From positions 134,854,125 to 134,918,124 of the forward strand of contig NC_133897.1 in assembly GCF_964199755.1 (NCBI RefSeq): a stretch of DNA of 64,000 nucleotides, given 5' to 3'. The translations under genes were made by a program, and so were the position numbers. The stretch is from Larus michahellis (taxonomy: Eukaryota > Chordata > Aves > Charadriiformes > Laridae). The notes under the pieces are model-generated. The model saw only the letters and a program-made list of their open reading frames with translations, made no database searches and was not told where the DNA came from. Below are positions 39,401 to 51,100 of this stretch, in pieces (the first letter of the stretch is position 1; each line of letters begins with the position of its first letter).

Positions 39401-42096
39401 CAGGGCCATATCCTGGCAGCCCTTTTTCACCACTAAGCAGATTTCTGAAAATACTGATAGATCAACCCATGCAGACAGAGTTTTCTTTACAGAGCCTAGA
39501 CCCCTTCACCTTGCTTGGCAGGCAGCAGACTTCAGAAGAGGCAGTTCTCCAGTGCCAGGACCCCACTAGAATAGAGAATTTCCAAATTCTACACTTTAAC
39601 ATGCATGTACTGCAGTTCCCATCTCTATAAATTAGGATTACTAATATCCTTCATCTCATTATGACACTTTTATTGTCAACATCTCTAAAATGACATGGAA
39701 AGACTGCATTTGACTGGACTGCACGCAAAACGTGAGAGGAGTGAGGGGCACTACTAATATCCAGAACACAATTTATTTACATATGTGTCTGGGTGGGTTT
39801 TTAAAGAGATTCTCTACATCCATGAATAATGCTTTTTTAGTTAGAGAAGAGTCAATCCTGTTGTAGGGGCTAACCAAAATTATCCCGATGCAGACCCAGA
39901 TCCAGAGAATTCAGACTGGATGTCAGACTAAAAGGCAAAAAGACCAGGAGGGACATCAAAATACGCCATTCGTGTTTTCCTTTCTTTAAAAAATGAATAA
40001 CAGCTCTCTTCGGTTGTCATTCAGCTGAACTACTATTACAAGTTAAATTATTGGAGTTATCACAGGAGGATGGGTCTGCAGGAGATGTTGCAGGGGCACT
40101 GTGGTTAATTTCTATTTTCTAACATGTGGTTTAGACAAATAGAGCTCTGGGAGAAGAAACAGGTGAGGGCTTTATCACTGGAAGGGTGAATGGCATTGGT
40201 GGTGCTGCTGAGAGATATACCATATTGCTTTGAAGTTATTTAGGAAATCTGATTGATGGCTTTATGATTAAGTAACCACTTATATTATAATTATGCCTGT
40301 TTTACAGAAACAATTGCAACAGAGTTTGACATTAAAGGTGCAAGAATAACATTTCCAAAGGTACTTTTCAGTATTTTATGTAAAGAAATAACAGTAGTAA
40401 AATAACATACTTACTTGTATATATTTTCGGGGAAGATATGTTCGCTGAAACTCTAAAAATCAGCAAAAGGAAATGTCAGAAAACTTTTTCATGCTTGAAG
40501 TGATGACTTTGGAATGGTAGCAGCTCTGAAATGCTAAATGTCTTCAGGTTATTATTCCTCTATTATTCCTCCTTTATCTTATAAAAGACAAGACCGAAAG
40601 TATTAGTTAATGTCACCTTAATAATTGCATTTTGTTTGGTAAATTATTGTGTTTCCTTTTACTTGTTTGAGTAAATCCATCCATATTCTTTCCGCCCATT
40701 TCATTCTTTATTGTACGTTCTTTTCACACGCTGGTCTGTTGCTCCCTGAAACCCTTTCCAAAGGTTTGAAGAGGGATAACAATATCCAAAAGTAAAAGCA
40801 CTGCAGCACCAGTCCTCAGGTTAGCACCCTCTCATCCAACACCCGCCTCGTCAGCCACATGAGCCTTCCCAAGACCCTAATGTCAGTCTTATTAGTCCCC
40901 ACAAATGTCACTAAGGAGCTCCTACTGGCACAAAATCTCCAGCCTCCCCTTAACTCAAAGCTCATGGGCCTCTAACACTGTTGAACTCAAGCCCAGCAGC
41001 TCTTCTAGCCCCAGAGCTGGTAGTAGACAGGAATCTCCTCTGCCGTAAGCAGTCCTCCTATAGATGAGGTGCTTGTGGCAGACTTGGTGCTTCCTGATGG
41101 GACTCTGCCAGACCAGGAACCAACCCTAATCATAGCCTTTAAAGTAAACGGGAAACTCTTGCACGCCTCCCAGTCTTTAGCTTAGTCCTAAGAGCCCTTC
41201 AGCTCCCAGTTTGCCATATCAGAAGAGGAAGGTGGCAGATGTCCAAGAAGGTAGGGTAAGACCTGGGTTCAGTAAGGGCCACCAAGCTATTGTTTATCCC
41301 AGTGCCTACAAAAATCTGTCTGTGAGAGGGTGTGAAGATGGGTAGCGAGACAACAGCTAAACCCGTGACTGTCCAGTACAACAAACTGTTACAAGACTGG
41401 TCAGAAGCTGTGCGGTGTGTAGCCTGGAGGATTTCCCTGGGACTGGCTGTAAAATACGGAGGCTGTTGTTGCAGCTACCTATGGTCTGCCTGTGGGTATT
41501 GGGGCAAAAAGGGGGCAGGAAGCAGAAAATGGAAGTGTTGGTAGGGCTGAATCCTTGCTAGCTGTCAGCTATGAGGGCTAATAGGGTTACTGCCTCACAG
41601 TGGGGACAGAAAAAGGCCCATTGCTGGAGAACGCAGCCCGGCGTATCAGCTCAGGTAATTCCCACTTGTGGAGAATTGTGGAAAGCATTACCCAAGAGAA
41701 GGGCTCTGGAAGGGGGAGCAGGCACCCTCGGGAGCACAGGACTCACTGGTTTGAGAGAGGCCCCTGGCAAGGGCAAGCTGGACCACAGCCTACTGCTGTT
41801 CCTTAGTACCCCGCTCATGACAAGAAAGTTGAGCAATATTTTTTTGTGTATACATATATCTGAATATACCCATGATTACAGTCCCTGATGGGAATCTTTC
41901 TTTTTACGTCTTAACAGAAATAACCAGAACCATCTTGGACATGAACAAGCAGAATTATGCACTAATTTTCTTTTTTTTTCTTGCTTGCTTTTAGGGCGAT
42001 TATAACATTATTTTACAAGGATTCTCTGATGATTCTGAGAATAATATGGTCATATGCTTGAATTTCACCATGATAGTAAAACAAGACTCTTTCTGA
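36341..42096 (+). CDS. LY96: LY96 / MD-2, TLR4 co-receptor (frame broken in exon 1)
   Basis: MD-2 is a secreted ML-domain protein that binds the TLR4 ectodomain and holds the lipid A acyl chains in a beta-cup. Five exons are seen: 36341-36433, 38225-38314, 39217-39345, 40308-40360 and 41995-42096, all GT-AG. Together they encode a bird-like MD-2: ILFTPGVSEFLCTSPDLEMS, NLTPCSTMNRPVWKA, VVFNVWYEG, the disulfide loop CSGADDEYVEC (nine residues between cysteines, as in human C95-C105), FDIKGARITFPKG and the end MVICLNFTMIVKQDSF. The summed coding length is 467 nt, one short of a multiple of three. The T run after ATGTTTGGAC has nine Ts, and one more would be needed to keep the signal peptide in frame with the rest. 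As written, translation from this ATG stops at the TAG at 36410-36412. It is either an assembly error in a homopolymer or a genuine inactivating change. Confidence 0.93.
36434..38224 (+). other. LY96 intron 1
   Basis: About 1.8 kb. No recognisable repeat or RNA gene; AT-rich near both ends. Confidence 0.8.
38225..38314 (+). CDS. LY96: LY96 exon 2
   Basis: Acceptor cctgtag, 90 nt, donor CCA A|GTGAGT. Encodes DSTAHAFMFNLTPCSTMN through WKATLSWIP, with the cysteine equivalent to human C51 and an N-glycosylation sequon NLT. Confidence 0.95.
38315..39216 (+). other. LY96 intron 2
   Basis: About 0.9 kb, with nothing recognisable. Confidence 0.85.
39217..39345 (+). CDS. LY96: LY96 exon 3
   Basis: Acceptor cttaactag, 129 nt, donor GGA G|GTCAGT. 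Encodes SDITFLKVVFNVWYEGARAL, HWKEVVC and the acidic loop SGADDEYVEC that packs near TLR4 in the mammalian complex. Confidence 0.95.
39346..40307 (+). other. LY96 intron 3
   Basis: About 1.0 kb. An open frame runs on from exon 3 to 39569 but lacks homology to MD-2 and is intronic read-through. Confidence 0.85.
40308..40360 (+). CDS. LY96: LY96 exon 4
   Basis: Acceptor tgttttacag, 53 nt, donor CCA AAG|GTACTT. Encodes ETIATEFDIKGARITFPK, covering the loop around human F126. It appears to have one more residue than human between the conserved KG and the F. Confidence 0.92.
40361..41994 (+). other. LY96 intron 4 with a GC-richer insert
   Basis: About 1.6 kb. The central part, about 40740-41820, is clearly richer in G and C than the flanking intron and looks like inserted material, perhaps an old repeat. 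I could not assign it to a family, and its open frames are not gene-like. Confidence 0.5.
41995..42096 (+). CDS. LY96: LY96 exon 5
   Basis: Acceptor ttgcttttag, then GGC GAT TAT; stop TGA at 42094-42096. Encodes GDYNIILQGFSDDSENNMVI, CLNFTMIVKQDSF, with the cysteine equivalent to human C148 and a sequon NFT. Confidence 0.95.
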   Translation, partial: GDYNIILQGFSDDSENNMVICLNFTMIVKQDSF

Positions 42097-42544
42097 CTGG
42101 GGCAAACATTTCAAATAATTCCAGAGCATGGAGGTTGCTTCTGCAAGCAACTGGAATACGAGCTGACAAATAATAACCTCATTAATTTTCCTGAGGTAGA
42201 ATTCGTCAGGTACTGTCTGGAAAGCTATATGATGGATAGTCTTATCCATTTATAACACTGCTGTAATCAGGTGCTCAGCCAATGCATGCAAAATCACTGG
42301 GAATTGGGCGTCCTGATTAATCCACGGAATAACCCTGACTGGATGTCAGGCTGAGGACTGCATTTCGGTGCTGTGCCTTGAGTTATGAAAAAGCCGATTC
42401 CTTCAGACTGCGATAAATTAATACAAGAAGTTTTGAAGTGTAAGAATTGGAAGTTGACCAGTACTCAGTTTAAAATATAATAGCAACTGGATCTGGGAAC
42501 CCTGTTGGTTTGGGGTTTTTTTGTTGTGTTTTTTTTTTTTTAAC

Positions 42545-42550
42545 AATAAA
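42545..42550 (+). terminator. LY96 polyadenylation signal
   Basis: AATAAA lies 449 bp past the stop codon, followed by a T-rich and then a GT-containing stretch (acttttttgtacag and beyond). It is the first good signal downstream of the stop codon. Confidence 0.75.
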
Positions 42551-42654
42551 ACTTTTTTGTACAGTCAAGTTGAGAAATGGTTTTTATTCTCCTGTTATTT
42601 TCTGATTATCTTTAGAGGGTTCCCAAGGTTCTGCTCCATTTGCACTGAGCTGAA

Positions 42655-42984
42655 TCAGAGGAGTAACGATTTGTTACATGGTGCTAGCTGATGTGAATAA
42701 AATCCAAAGGCGTTTCCAGTTACGCTGATCTGGTATGGCTGAATTTCACCTTCCAGAGCTGTAACCACAACCTCGTAGTGTGGTTTTAGCTCTTGCTCGA
42801 AGTCCAGGGGGCAGAGACTACACAAGCTGTCTCCTTCATAAGCAGGAGAATGGTCGTTGCCCAACAGGTTGATCTTTTTCTCAGTTACCAAAAGTGTGCC
42901 TAAAGCTCCAGCTGTGGCTTCTGCCTCTTGGGCAGCCCAATGTTCAGTACCCGCCTTCCCTCTTGGCTGTGCCTCCACACCCAA
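42655..42984 (-). other. Unassigned protein-like open frame
   Basis: A 109-codon minus-strand frame with balanced composition and alternating hydrophobic residues (for example HYEVVVTALEGEIQPYQISV). A different frame just upstream on the same strand continues protein-like (YSIKPDQKSWVW), which would fit a decayed exon with a frameshift. I do not recognise the family. No clear promoter or splice set was found. It could be chance, a pseudogene fragment or an exon of an unrecognised gene. Confidence 0.3.
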
Positions 42985-45900
42985 GACTTTTGGTCAGGTT
43001 TGATCGAGTATAAGGTTTGGTCCTTAGGAAGAGAGCTGGGGTCCTTTCAGACCTCATGGTGCTTTGGTGCCGCTGTACGGTGAAAGGCAGCCGGCCGCTG
43101 CAGTGTCCAAATGCTGCCTGCCTTCAGACAGGTGCCCTCCTTACAACATCAGGATGGCACGTCCACTTTTCATCTGCAGCCCCCAGCCAGCAGTTGCTCA
43201 GTGAGTGCTCAGACACTTTTCTCTAATGAACGGGCCGGTGTTGAAGGTGCGTGTTGCCCTGGCCGCCAGGTCGTGCTGTGTCCAGCAGATTGCTTCCAAA
43301 CGCCTGGAAAAATGAAAAACCAGAACAAAACTTTTTTAGGGTGCTAAGTGCCAAGTATGGAAATCAGCAGAAGTGTCACTTTACACACAAAGAGATTTTT
43401 CAAACTGAGTATCAGAAAAAAAACTACACCAAAACCCCACATCCAAATATGTAGATACTCCATTTAAAAATTGGTTTCAGTACAGCTGGTTTGTCAATCT
43501 AAAGCAAAATCATCAAAACCCAATAAAAATATAAGAAGCAGAGCTGCGTTATGGTGGAGACAAGAAGCCACGATGACATCCAAGTGGCAATGGCAAAGCA
43601 TCTGTGCTTGTGCTCCGTCCACAGACCATTCCAGGAGCAGCCTGTGATCGAGTACCGCCGCAGCTCCTGTTCACCTTCGAAACAAGTTACTAGAGTTGCA
43701 ATCAGTTTCCTCTTAATCTAAAATATCAATCAAAGAGCAGGCAGAGAGCCTGATAACCAATTCCCACTTTTCTTCTCCTATTTTTCTTATTTCAAATAGT
43801 ATTACTGGTTTAGGGAAGAGTCTTACTGTATGATGTCCCTGTGTACCCATTTCACAGTGTCCAGCAACTACCTGGTGGAGCCTCAAAACAGTTTTTTAGT
43901 GACAAAGTATTCTGAGATTTTTGCTGCCCTGAGTTATTTGGGGTGTTAGAAGAAATGTTTTGTTTAGTAGGAGAGACTAACACCTCCAGGAAATCAGGGA
44001 CATTCACATGCTTGATTTTTCATAAGCACACATTTTAATGCCTTATAGATGTTACAGAAAATTTACAGTATAGGTAAAGGTAGAAATAGAGTTTCTCTAT
44101 CTAAATAGGGACATTTACAGATAAACATATGTATTCACTGGCTTGCATTGCAGACTTTCATAGTGTAGATCATCTGAAGGGTTATGATTACGCGCACCAG
44201 CAGATAGGATTGGAGGCAGAACGCAGGAGCCACAACTTTATAAAGCAAAGACCTTTCAAAGGCCTGAAGTTCTGTCCTGCACGTGCCTGAAGCTTTCCAC
44301 TTATTGCAGTTCCGGTGGCTGCCGTGCCATGTTCCCCCATGGACAAGAGGAGACAGGTTTTTATAAGGTCTAAGACCAATAGGAAACAATTTACCCAGAA
44401 AATTGCAGTGATACCACAGGGTGAAGGGCACAGCTGAAGGCAGAGATTTGCTCCGTGTGTCTTGTTCTCAGGACAGAGCTGTTAGAGAAGGCTTTCCTCT
44501 CTTCTGCTGTTGTCTGAAGTTGACAACAGTTATCATTTAACTTTTTTCCTTTCCAAACTTTCCTGAGTCCATACTTAGGGCTCTACAGCAAAGAGGAGTC
44601 TACTTAGGATGAGGTGAATTACTTGGGCTTGGTGAAGGCTGGTCTGAATGTTTCCCTTTTCTTCAATTTATTGGGTCAGTAACTTTGATACCTTTTTTAC
44701 TTCATTTCCTGGCTCTGTCCGGAGCGTGAATGGTGTGAATGCCGTGCAGTAAACCAGTCACTAAGTATTTCTTGCTTAAAATATTCAGTGAGACCTACAA
44801 GTCCTGAGATACCTGTATTTTGCCAGGAGTTCCCGTGGGCTGCGCACAGCCCCCTCCCCTGCAAACCGAAATGAATGAAGGAAGGCCTCGCCTGTGGCAT
44901 GCTTATCTGAAACTAATATCTAAAGCCTTCACAAATATCTCTTTTTTCTCTCCCTCATTACTGTTGTTTTTAAGCGGCTGTCAGGATTTGCTGCAGATGG
45001 GAAAATAGCTTTTCTTCACCCCCTCACCCTCTGTCGCCAAATATGTAATTATCAGAAGAAGCAGTTCCTGTAAAATGTGTTTTCCAATAAGAGCGCACAC
45101 TTTTTGAGCTGTGTTATTACAGTTTCATTTGATAAAAACAGTAAAGCATGCACAATTTCAAATGAGAGAAGTCCTGCTGACCGCAATGACATACACATTT
45201 GCTGGCTGAAATTGTAACATCATTTGAGACAGACACACAAAGAAAATCCCACGTAATTCAGGTATTACGACAGCGTATCTTGTTTCCAGGGATGTACTGG
45301 AAGGCATAAGCAATCCCTCAGTCACCAGTTAGCTTGGCTGGTAAAAAGCACGCATACTCATACTGAACAAATAAACTACATGGTGCCTGCAGCAAGGAGC
45401 TGGACTTGACGATGCAGGAGTCGCGTCCTGATCTGTGTTAGAGGCATCACAAGAGAGACATAGCAGCGTTAATCCTGTCATCAAAAAAATCACATTTTCT
45501 TTTTTCTTGGTGGAAGAATGCTAGTAATTGTCTTTGAAGTGTCGACGTAGCACATTATGCTGAATAACTTCAGCTGCTTGGTTCTGCCCATGCCTTCCTG
45601 CCAGCACAGGGAGTCCAGGGGCAGCAGATGGGGACAGTGACATTTCTAACGGGAAGAGACGGGGAGGGAGGGAAGGAAGGGAGGGCAGCTCGTGCCTGCA
45701 GAGCTCAGGGCAGAGAGCACAGGGGAAAGGAAATTTGGAAACTCTCCTTGCTGGCATTAGAAATGACCGGACTTTGGAAATCCTGGAAAACAGTCACTGT
45801 GCATGCGCACTGAGTCCTGTGGATCCCAGGCGCAGGGGCCGTGCTGCGTGGCTGCTGTAGGTGGGTATGTCCATAACCTCTTTTTCTCCAGATGCATTTT

Positions 45901-47795
45901 ACTACTGGCAAAGAGAGACTTTATATATATATTTAATATATACATATATATATTTAATATATATCTACACATTATAAGTATACGTACATATATGTATATA
46001 CAATTAATACATATTAATGTATTTGGCCAGATAATTGATAACAGTTTCCCAAAGCTTCTGTCTAGAAAAAAACCACCTTTTTTCTTTCTTTTTCTCGGCC
46101 TTTAACCTAAACAGCTGCCTTAGCTACAGGTGTTGTGTCTTTAAATTTAAATTTCTTACTAACACGATTTCTTGCTGACGTAACTGAGAAAGCAAAACTT
46201 TTAATAGCAAACCTGGCTCTTTGCTCACAGGAGGGAATGGTCACTCATTCTGAGCATTACGGTCCCCGTCTGCCCGTTTTCCTGCCCTGCACAAAACCTT
46301 CAAATACTACCAAGTATTTACTGAGTAAATGATAATTTTTTCTTAAATTGTAATTTCTGCTAACTGGGCACATCCATTGTGTTTTTTGTTTTCCAAGAGG
46401 TTTGGCATCTTTCCTGAAGAAGACCTCCATACTGACTATGAAGTTGGATTAATTCTTACATACATTCTGTTCAGCCGGATTTGATTTAGTCATTTCACTG
46501 TATTACCCATATTTTTTGTGTTTTTTAGTATAGTAGTGTAGTTTAACAATTTCAGTAATGCAAATGAAAAAGCCCAAACAAAACCACAACAAAACACAAC
46601 CCTACAATAAGTAAAGATAAATACACAAGAGCAACATTTTAGCATTAGTCCTCTGACAGCAATAGGATTGAAAAATCTGCCCTTCACCTATGAGATGCAT
46701 AAAGGAGGAAATAATGGAACAAAACATAATGCATACAAGAGTGAGCTGTTGTTCACTTTGACCCAAAATTAATTTGCCCCCATTTTAGAATGACTTGACT
46801 TCATTTCACATCAGAATCTCAGCTGAACAGACTGGTAGTTATCTTTTATAATCATATAATTCACTGAAGAAATCTGCCCTATGTCTGTGGACATTGCATG
46901 TAGTGGAATTTTTCTTACGTCTTTCAAGCCTTAAAGATGCATTAATAGCATAGACATAACATAGATAGAACAATGAACAACCTTAATGAAAGTTTCACGT
47001 GCGACTCTCGGAAAAACAGACTGTCAGCAGCAGTACGCCTTCCTGGTTCCCCAAGCTACCTTCCAGAGTCTGACTGCTAGATATACAGTTTCTCTAACCT
47101 GTAGAATTTTGGCAATTTTAATATTTTAATTATGGAGGAAAGGGGTTCCAGAAAAAAATTCTAAAGTAGTTGCTTATCTAGGACAATCCAAAATATTAAA
47201 ATAAAGAAAAATTATTCTCAGATGAGTAATAAGGAAAAAAAAAAAGCAGTTGGGTGAAATAAATAATTTTGATACCTTCAGAATGTTGTTATTTATTTTG
47301 ACCAAATAACTTAAAAACAGTGGGTTTCAACTCACTTAAATTTGAGGTGCTTTAGCAAATAAGAAATATTTTGCTACTTTTTGTTTTTGACAGGTTGGCG
47401 TTATTCAAGAAAAGACTGTTGGGCCACAAAATTGCTGTGATTCTGCTGATAAGCCAGGAGTCAAGCTGTGATAGTTGTACTCATATTAGTATCTACTTGG
47501 CAATCCGAGTTGCCCTGTAGGGTACAGCTGCACAGCCCCGTTCTAAATGACTTTATATGCCTTCTTCTGGAATAGATATGCAAAGGGCAATATAAAGATT
47601 TTACAAATAGTACAACAGGAAACAAGATGTCAGGGTGAACAGATCAAACCATGGATTTTAACTTTGTAAATTGTAATTTTCTTTTAGTAATTTTTGTTTT
47701 ATAGAAAGAAAATGTTATAACAAATAGAACAAAAAAATAGACCAATATGCTCCCTCCTTATGCACCTTTGGAGTATATGGCTAGGGTAACCAAAA
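42985..47795. other. Intergenic DNA downstream of LY96
   Basis: Mostly AT-rich with no gene recognised. A purine-rich stretch near 45660-45700 (gggagggagggaaggaaggg) and an AT microsatellite at 45920-45968 are the only distinct features. Confidence 0.5.
45920..45968. repeat. AT microsatellite with duplicated unit
   Basis: tatatatatttaatatata occurs twice, joined by catatata. It is a nearly pure TA tract broken by tttaa, self-complementary and likely unstable. Confidence 0.75.
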
Positions 47796-47885
47796 AATAG
47801 AATAGAATAGAATAAAATAGAATAGAATAGAATAGAATAGAATAGAATAGAATAGAATAGAATAGAATAGAATAGAATAGAATAG
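47796..47885. repeat. (AATAG)18 microsatellite
   Basis: Eighteen five-base AATAG units with one G-to-A variant (aataaaatag, 47811-47820). The array runs directly into the 3' end of a minus-strand CR1 fragment, which suggests that it expanded from the CR1 tail. Confidence 0.95.
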
Positions 47886-47977
47886 AACAGTTCAGTTGGA
47901 AGGGACCTGTGATGATCATCTAGTCCAACTGCCTGACCACTTCATTACTGAAAAAAGTTAAAGCATATTTTAGTGAC
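47886..47977 (-). mobile_element. CR1 LINE 3' fragment
   Basis: cagttcagttggaagggacct, then catctagtccaactgcctg and attaaagcat-like sequence (ttaaagcatatttta), matches a CR1 3' end of a different subtype from the neighbouring copy. Minus strand, truncated. Confidence 0.8.
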
Positions 47978-48149
47978 ATAGAACCACAGAATCACAGAAT
48001 CACAGAATTGCCTAGTTGGAAGGAACCTTTCAGGTCATCGAGTCCAACCATCAACCTAACACTGACAAAACCCAGCACTAAACTGTATCTCTAAGCACTA
48101 TGTCTGCCCATCTTTTAAATACCTCCAGGGATGGTGCCTCCTGGATGTG
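47978..48149 (-). mobile_element. CR1 LINE 3' fragment
   Basis: Begins with three imperfect octamer units (ccacagaatcacagaatcac), the CR1 tail repeat. It continues with ttggaaggaacctttcagg, catcgagtccaaccatcaac and the usual tct-gcccatcttttaaatacc. Minus strand, head-to-tail with the preceding copy. Confidence 0.9.
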
Positions 48150-51100
48150 ACTGGACAACTTCTGATAAGCTGTACTAGAGGTATTGAGTGTCTCCAAATT
48201 TTACTGAAGCTGAGAGATGGATATACTCAACAATATATATTTTCATATATCCCAATCTTGTCACAGTCATAATGCAAATGATTTTATTTAAGTGTGGACG
48301 AGAAGTCTGTGATAAAATAAAGAAATTATATTTCCTTCCAGGCTGGTATTGATTCTACTGCAAACGCTTTATACAAAAGTTACTTGGTTCAGGATGCTGA
48401 GCCTGGATGTCTGTGAGTGGGACAGAAGGGAATGCCGCCTTCTGGCCTCGCCGGAGGAGCAGCACTCTGCAAAGCCCACAGTCACTGTCACTGCTGTGAT
48501 GGGAGTGGAAACGTGTCTGCTCCCTGTTTTACTGCTGCTCCGTCAACAGGTACAGTTAATCCTGGTGACAGTCCACTTCTTCACCCCGAAATCACAGCGT
48601 TCTGGGGATAAAATGTGGAACAAAATGATGAATATCATTTCAGTTTTGAAAATGTGGAAGAAAATAAGGAAGAAAGTATAGGTGGGGTAAACAGTTACAT
48701 AAAACACAATCAAACGCAAGATGTTTGAAGTATTTATAGACAAAACATTGCAATATCAGTGAGTCAGGCACTAATATTAGGTTTATTTGAAAGAGGAGAC
48801 TTTCTCCAAACATTCTGTCAATAAAACAAGGATGACTAAGGCACCGTAATTCTGTGAGAAGAGCTAAAATTCACCATAAGCTCAAGGTATTCAGTAATTA
48901 CAATTATAATGATCCATTTTTTTTAATACTTGGATTGCAGTGGTGCCTTCTGTAAGTAGCTTGTAATCAGGACTGTTGCTTCGCTGCTGTATAAATATTT
49001 ATGAAATTAGTAAAATAATATTTTAAGGGTTCTTTGAAATGTGAATCATGGCCAGATCCAAAGCACCTAATAAGCATCTAGCCCCAGGAGAGTGACCCAG
49101 AATCCTTTAATTCTGCACTGAGATTGTTTGACATCTCCAACGAGCAACGCAGAAACCCTACACAACAAGGAGACTGGTTCAGTGCAGTGCAAGATAGCTT
49201 ACTGCTGAGGATGGCAGAGAAACTGAATTAATTCTTATTTTCCAATGCAATTCCCACTGTAATTCATATTTCAAAGCACTAACAGCCTGCAAAACTTATA
49301 GCACGGCATGGTAAAGTATATAGCAGAATCTAAGGACAAGGATTTTGCTGGAATACCAAGCTGAAAATAGAGTCAGATCCCTAACTGTGATGGGTCTTGA
49401 CTGTATGTTTGGGGGTTTTTTTATGTTTAAATTGATGTTACATGGATTTGACATCAAATTCAATCTGTTTTGCAATGGTCTCACACGTTTCCAAGGGACA
49501 TCACTTTGACCACAGTTCTGTGAACTATAAGATGGTAGGCAAACTTAACTACCTTATTTTCCACTACAATAAAGTATATGACTGTGTTATTAGAAAGATC
49601 CTGACACAAGAAGAACATTGATGCAATCTCTAGACCAAATCACTGATCCTTTCAGTGACTGTTTTCTCTATTTTGGTCTCGATCTGGAGGTTAGGAGACT
49701 AATCTAAGAGTAAAGCAATGTATTTTTAGGCTCATTGCCCTAATGGCCACCGTAATCAGGTGGCAACTTTCAGGTCTGCTGTCTCTTGGTGGGACTGGAT
49801 GGTTTTACAGTTTCCTAGAGGTCATTCACAGGAACCACTGTAGACTTGTGGGACTGAGGAACAGCAGTGTCATTTCGCAGTGGACTTGGGTAGCTACTGC
49901 CAGCCAACAACCAGCAGCTTCTCTGCAGGGTTGTGAGCCTTCACCACGATATGGGTCTGGAGTAGGCTGAGCTTATAAATTAATCTGATTTCCCTAAACT
50001 CACTGTAATGTAACTGAAATGTCATTAGTTAGTCTTTGCCTATGTTCTAAGAGGGAGCTTGGAGGAAGTAAACGACTAGGAGTGATACGATGAAATTGTC
50101 TTGTGTCCTCATTTGATCTTTTACTCAAAAATAATTAAGAGGTCAGACTTACTAATTACATAGCAAGATATTATTTGCATTTTGGCCAGATACAAACTAC
50201 CAAAAGAAAGTGAAGGCATCTTATCCTGAGGTTCAAGATACTGAAAACAATAGAAACAAAAGTAATCACCTGCATCATGGTAAGTGTCTTGTCATGTGCA
50301 CAGTAACATAGAGAGAATCCAGCAGTTGCATGGTCACCTCAGATTCCTATACATGCTATTGCTATACATTTCTATACATTTTTCTCCCAAGAAGAAATAA
50401 ATATCAAAGGGTTAAAAAGATCCAAGCTGACTCTCATCTTGCTAGATTACAAAATTTTCCAGCTTCTTAAATCTTTAATCTCCTACATGAAGTTGTGATT
50501 ATTCCCATTTCCCACCTTCCCTTAAAACTGTGAAGCAATTTGCACACTTGGAGTTGAAGTGAAGGTCTCCCCATTGGGCGAGGGGTTTGTCCTGTTACTG
50601 GGGGTGCGTTTTAGTTACTGCAGAACAGCAGAGAATTTCACGGAACCCAGAAACCACTACTTTATAAATGCATATATACTAAATAATGAAACTTATCATA
50701 TTCTACAGGGTACAATTTTTTGAGTTGTCGAGAGAGCATTATTCCCTTCAGGAGATCTTTATGTGCATGAAAGCAAAATACACAATGTTGCCTGCATGCT
50801 TTATATTGTTTTTGCCCTATTAATTTGTTAGGAAAAAAAAAAGCAATATTTGACTATTTAAACAGGTAAGATAAACACTAAAGTGTTCAAGAAAGAAATT
50901 GAATAAGCTCTGTTCAGACTTCAAATTCTTCATAACTCTTCCAGAGTTGGTATCAAGCCCAGAATAAAACCAGGAGGTTGGCTGTAAGTTAGTGCCTCAC
51001 TTTGTAAAATCAACAACCGCTCTCTGAATTACAGTGCTAGGAGACCTTATCCTTGCTGACGATTGACAGGCTATTATCTTGCTGAATAAAAAATGAGCAA

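Noticed and set aside
39346-39630. Open frame continuing beyond LY96 exon 3
   Set aside because: The sequence follows a good GTCAGT donor and does not resemble MD-2; exon 4 is found further on.
48349-48681. 110-codon plus-strand open frame
   Set aside because: No recognisable motif, and no promoter or splice sites I could support. Length is within chance expectation for 64 kb.
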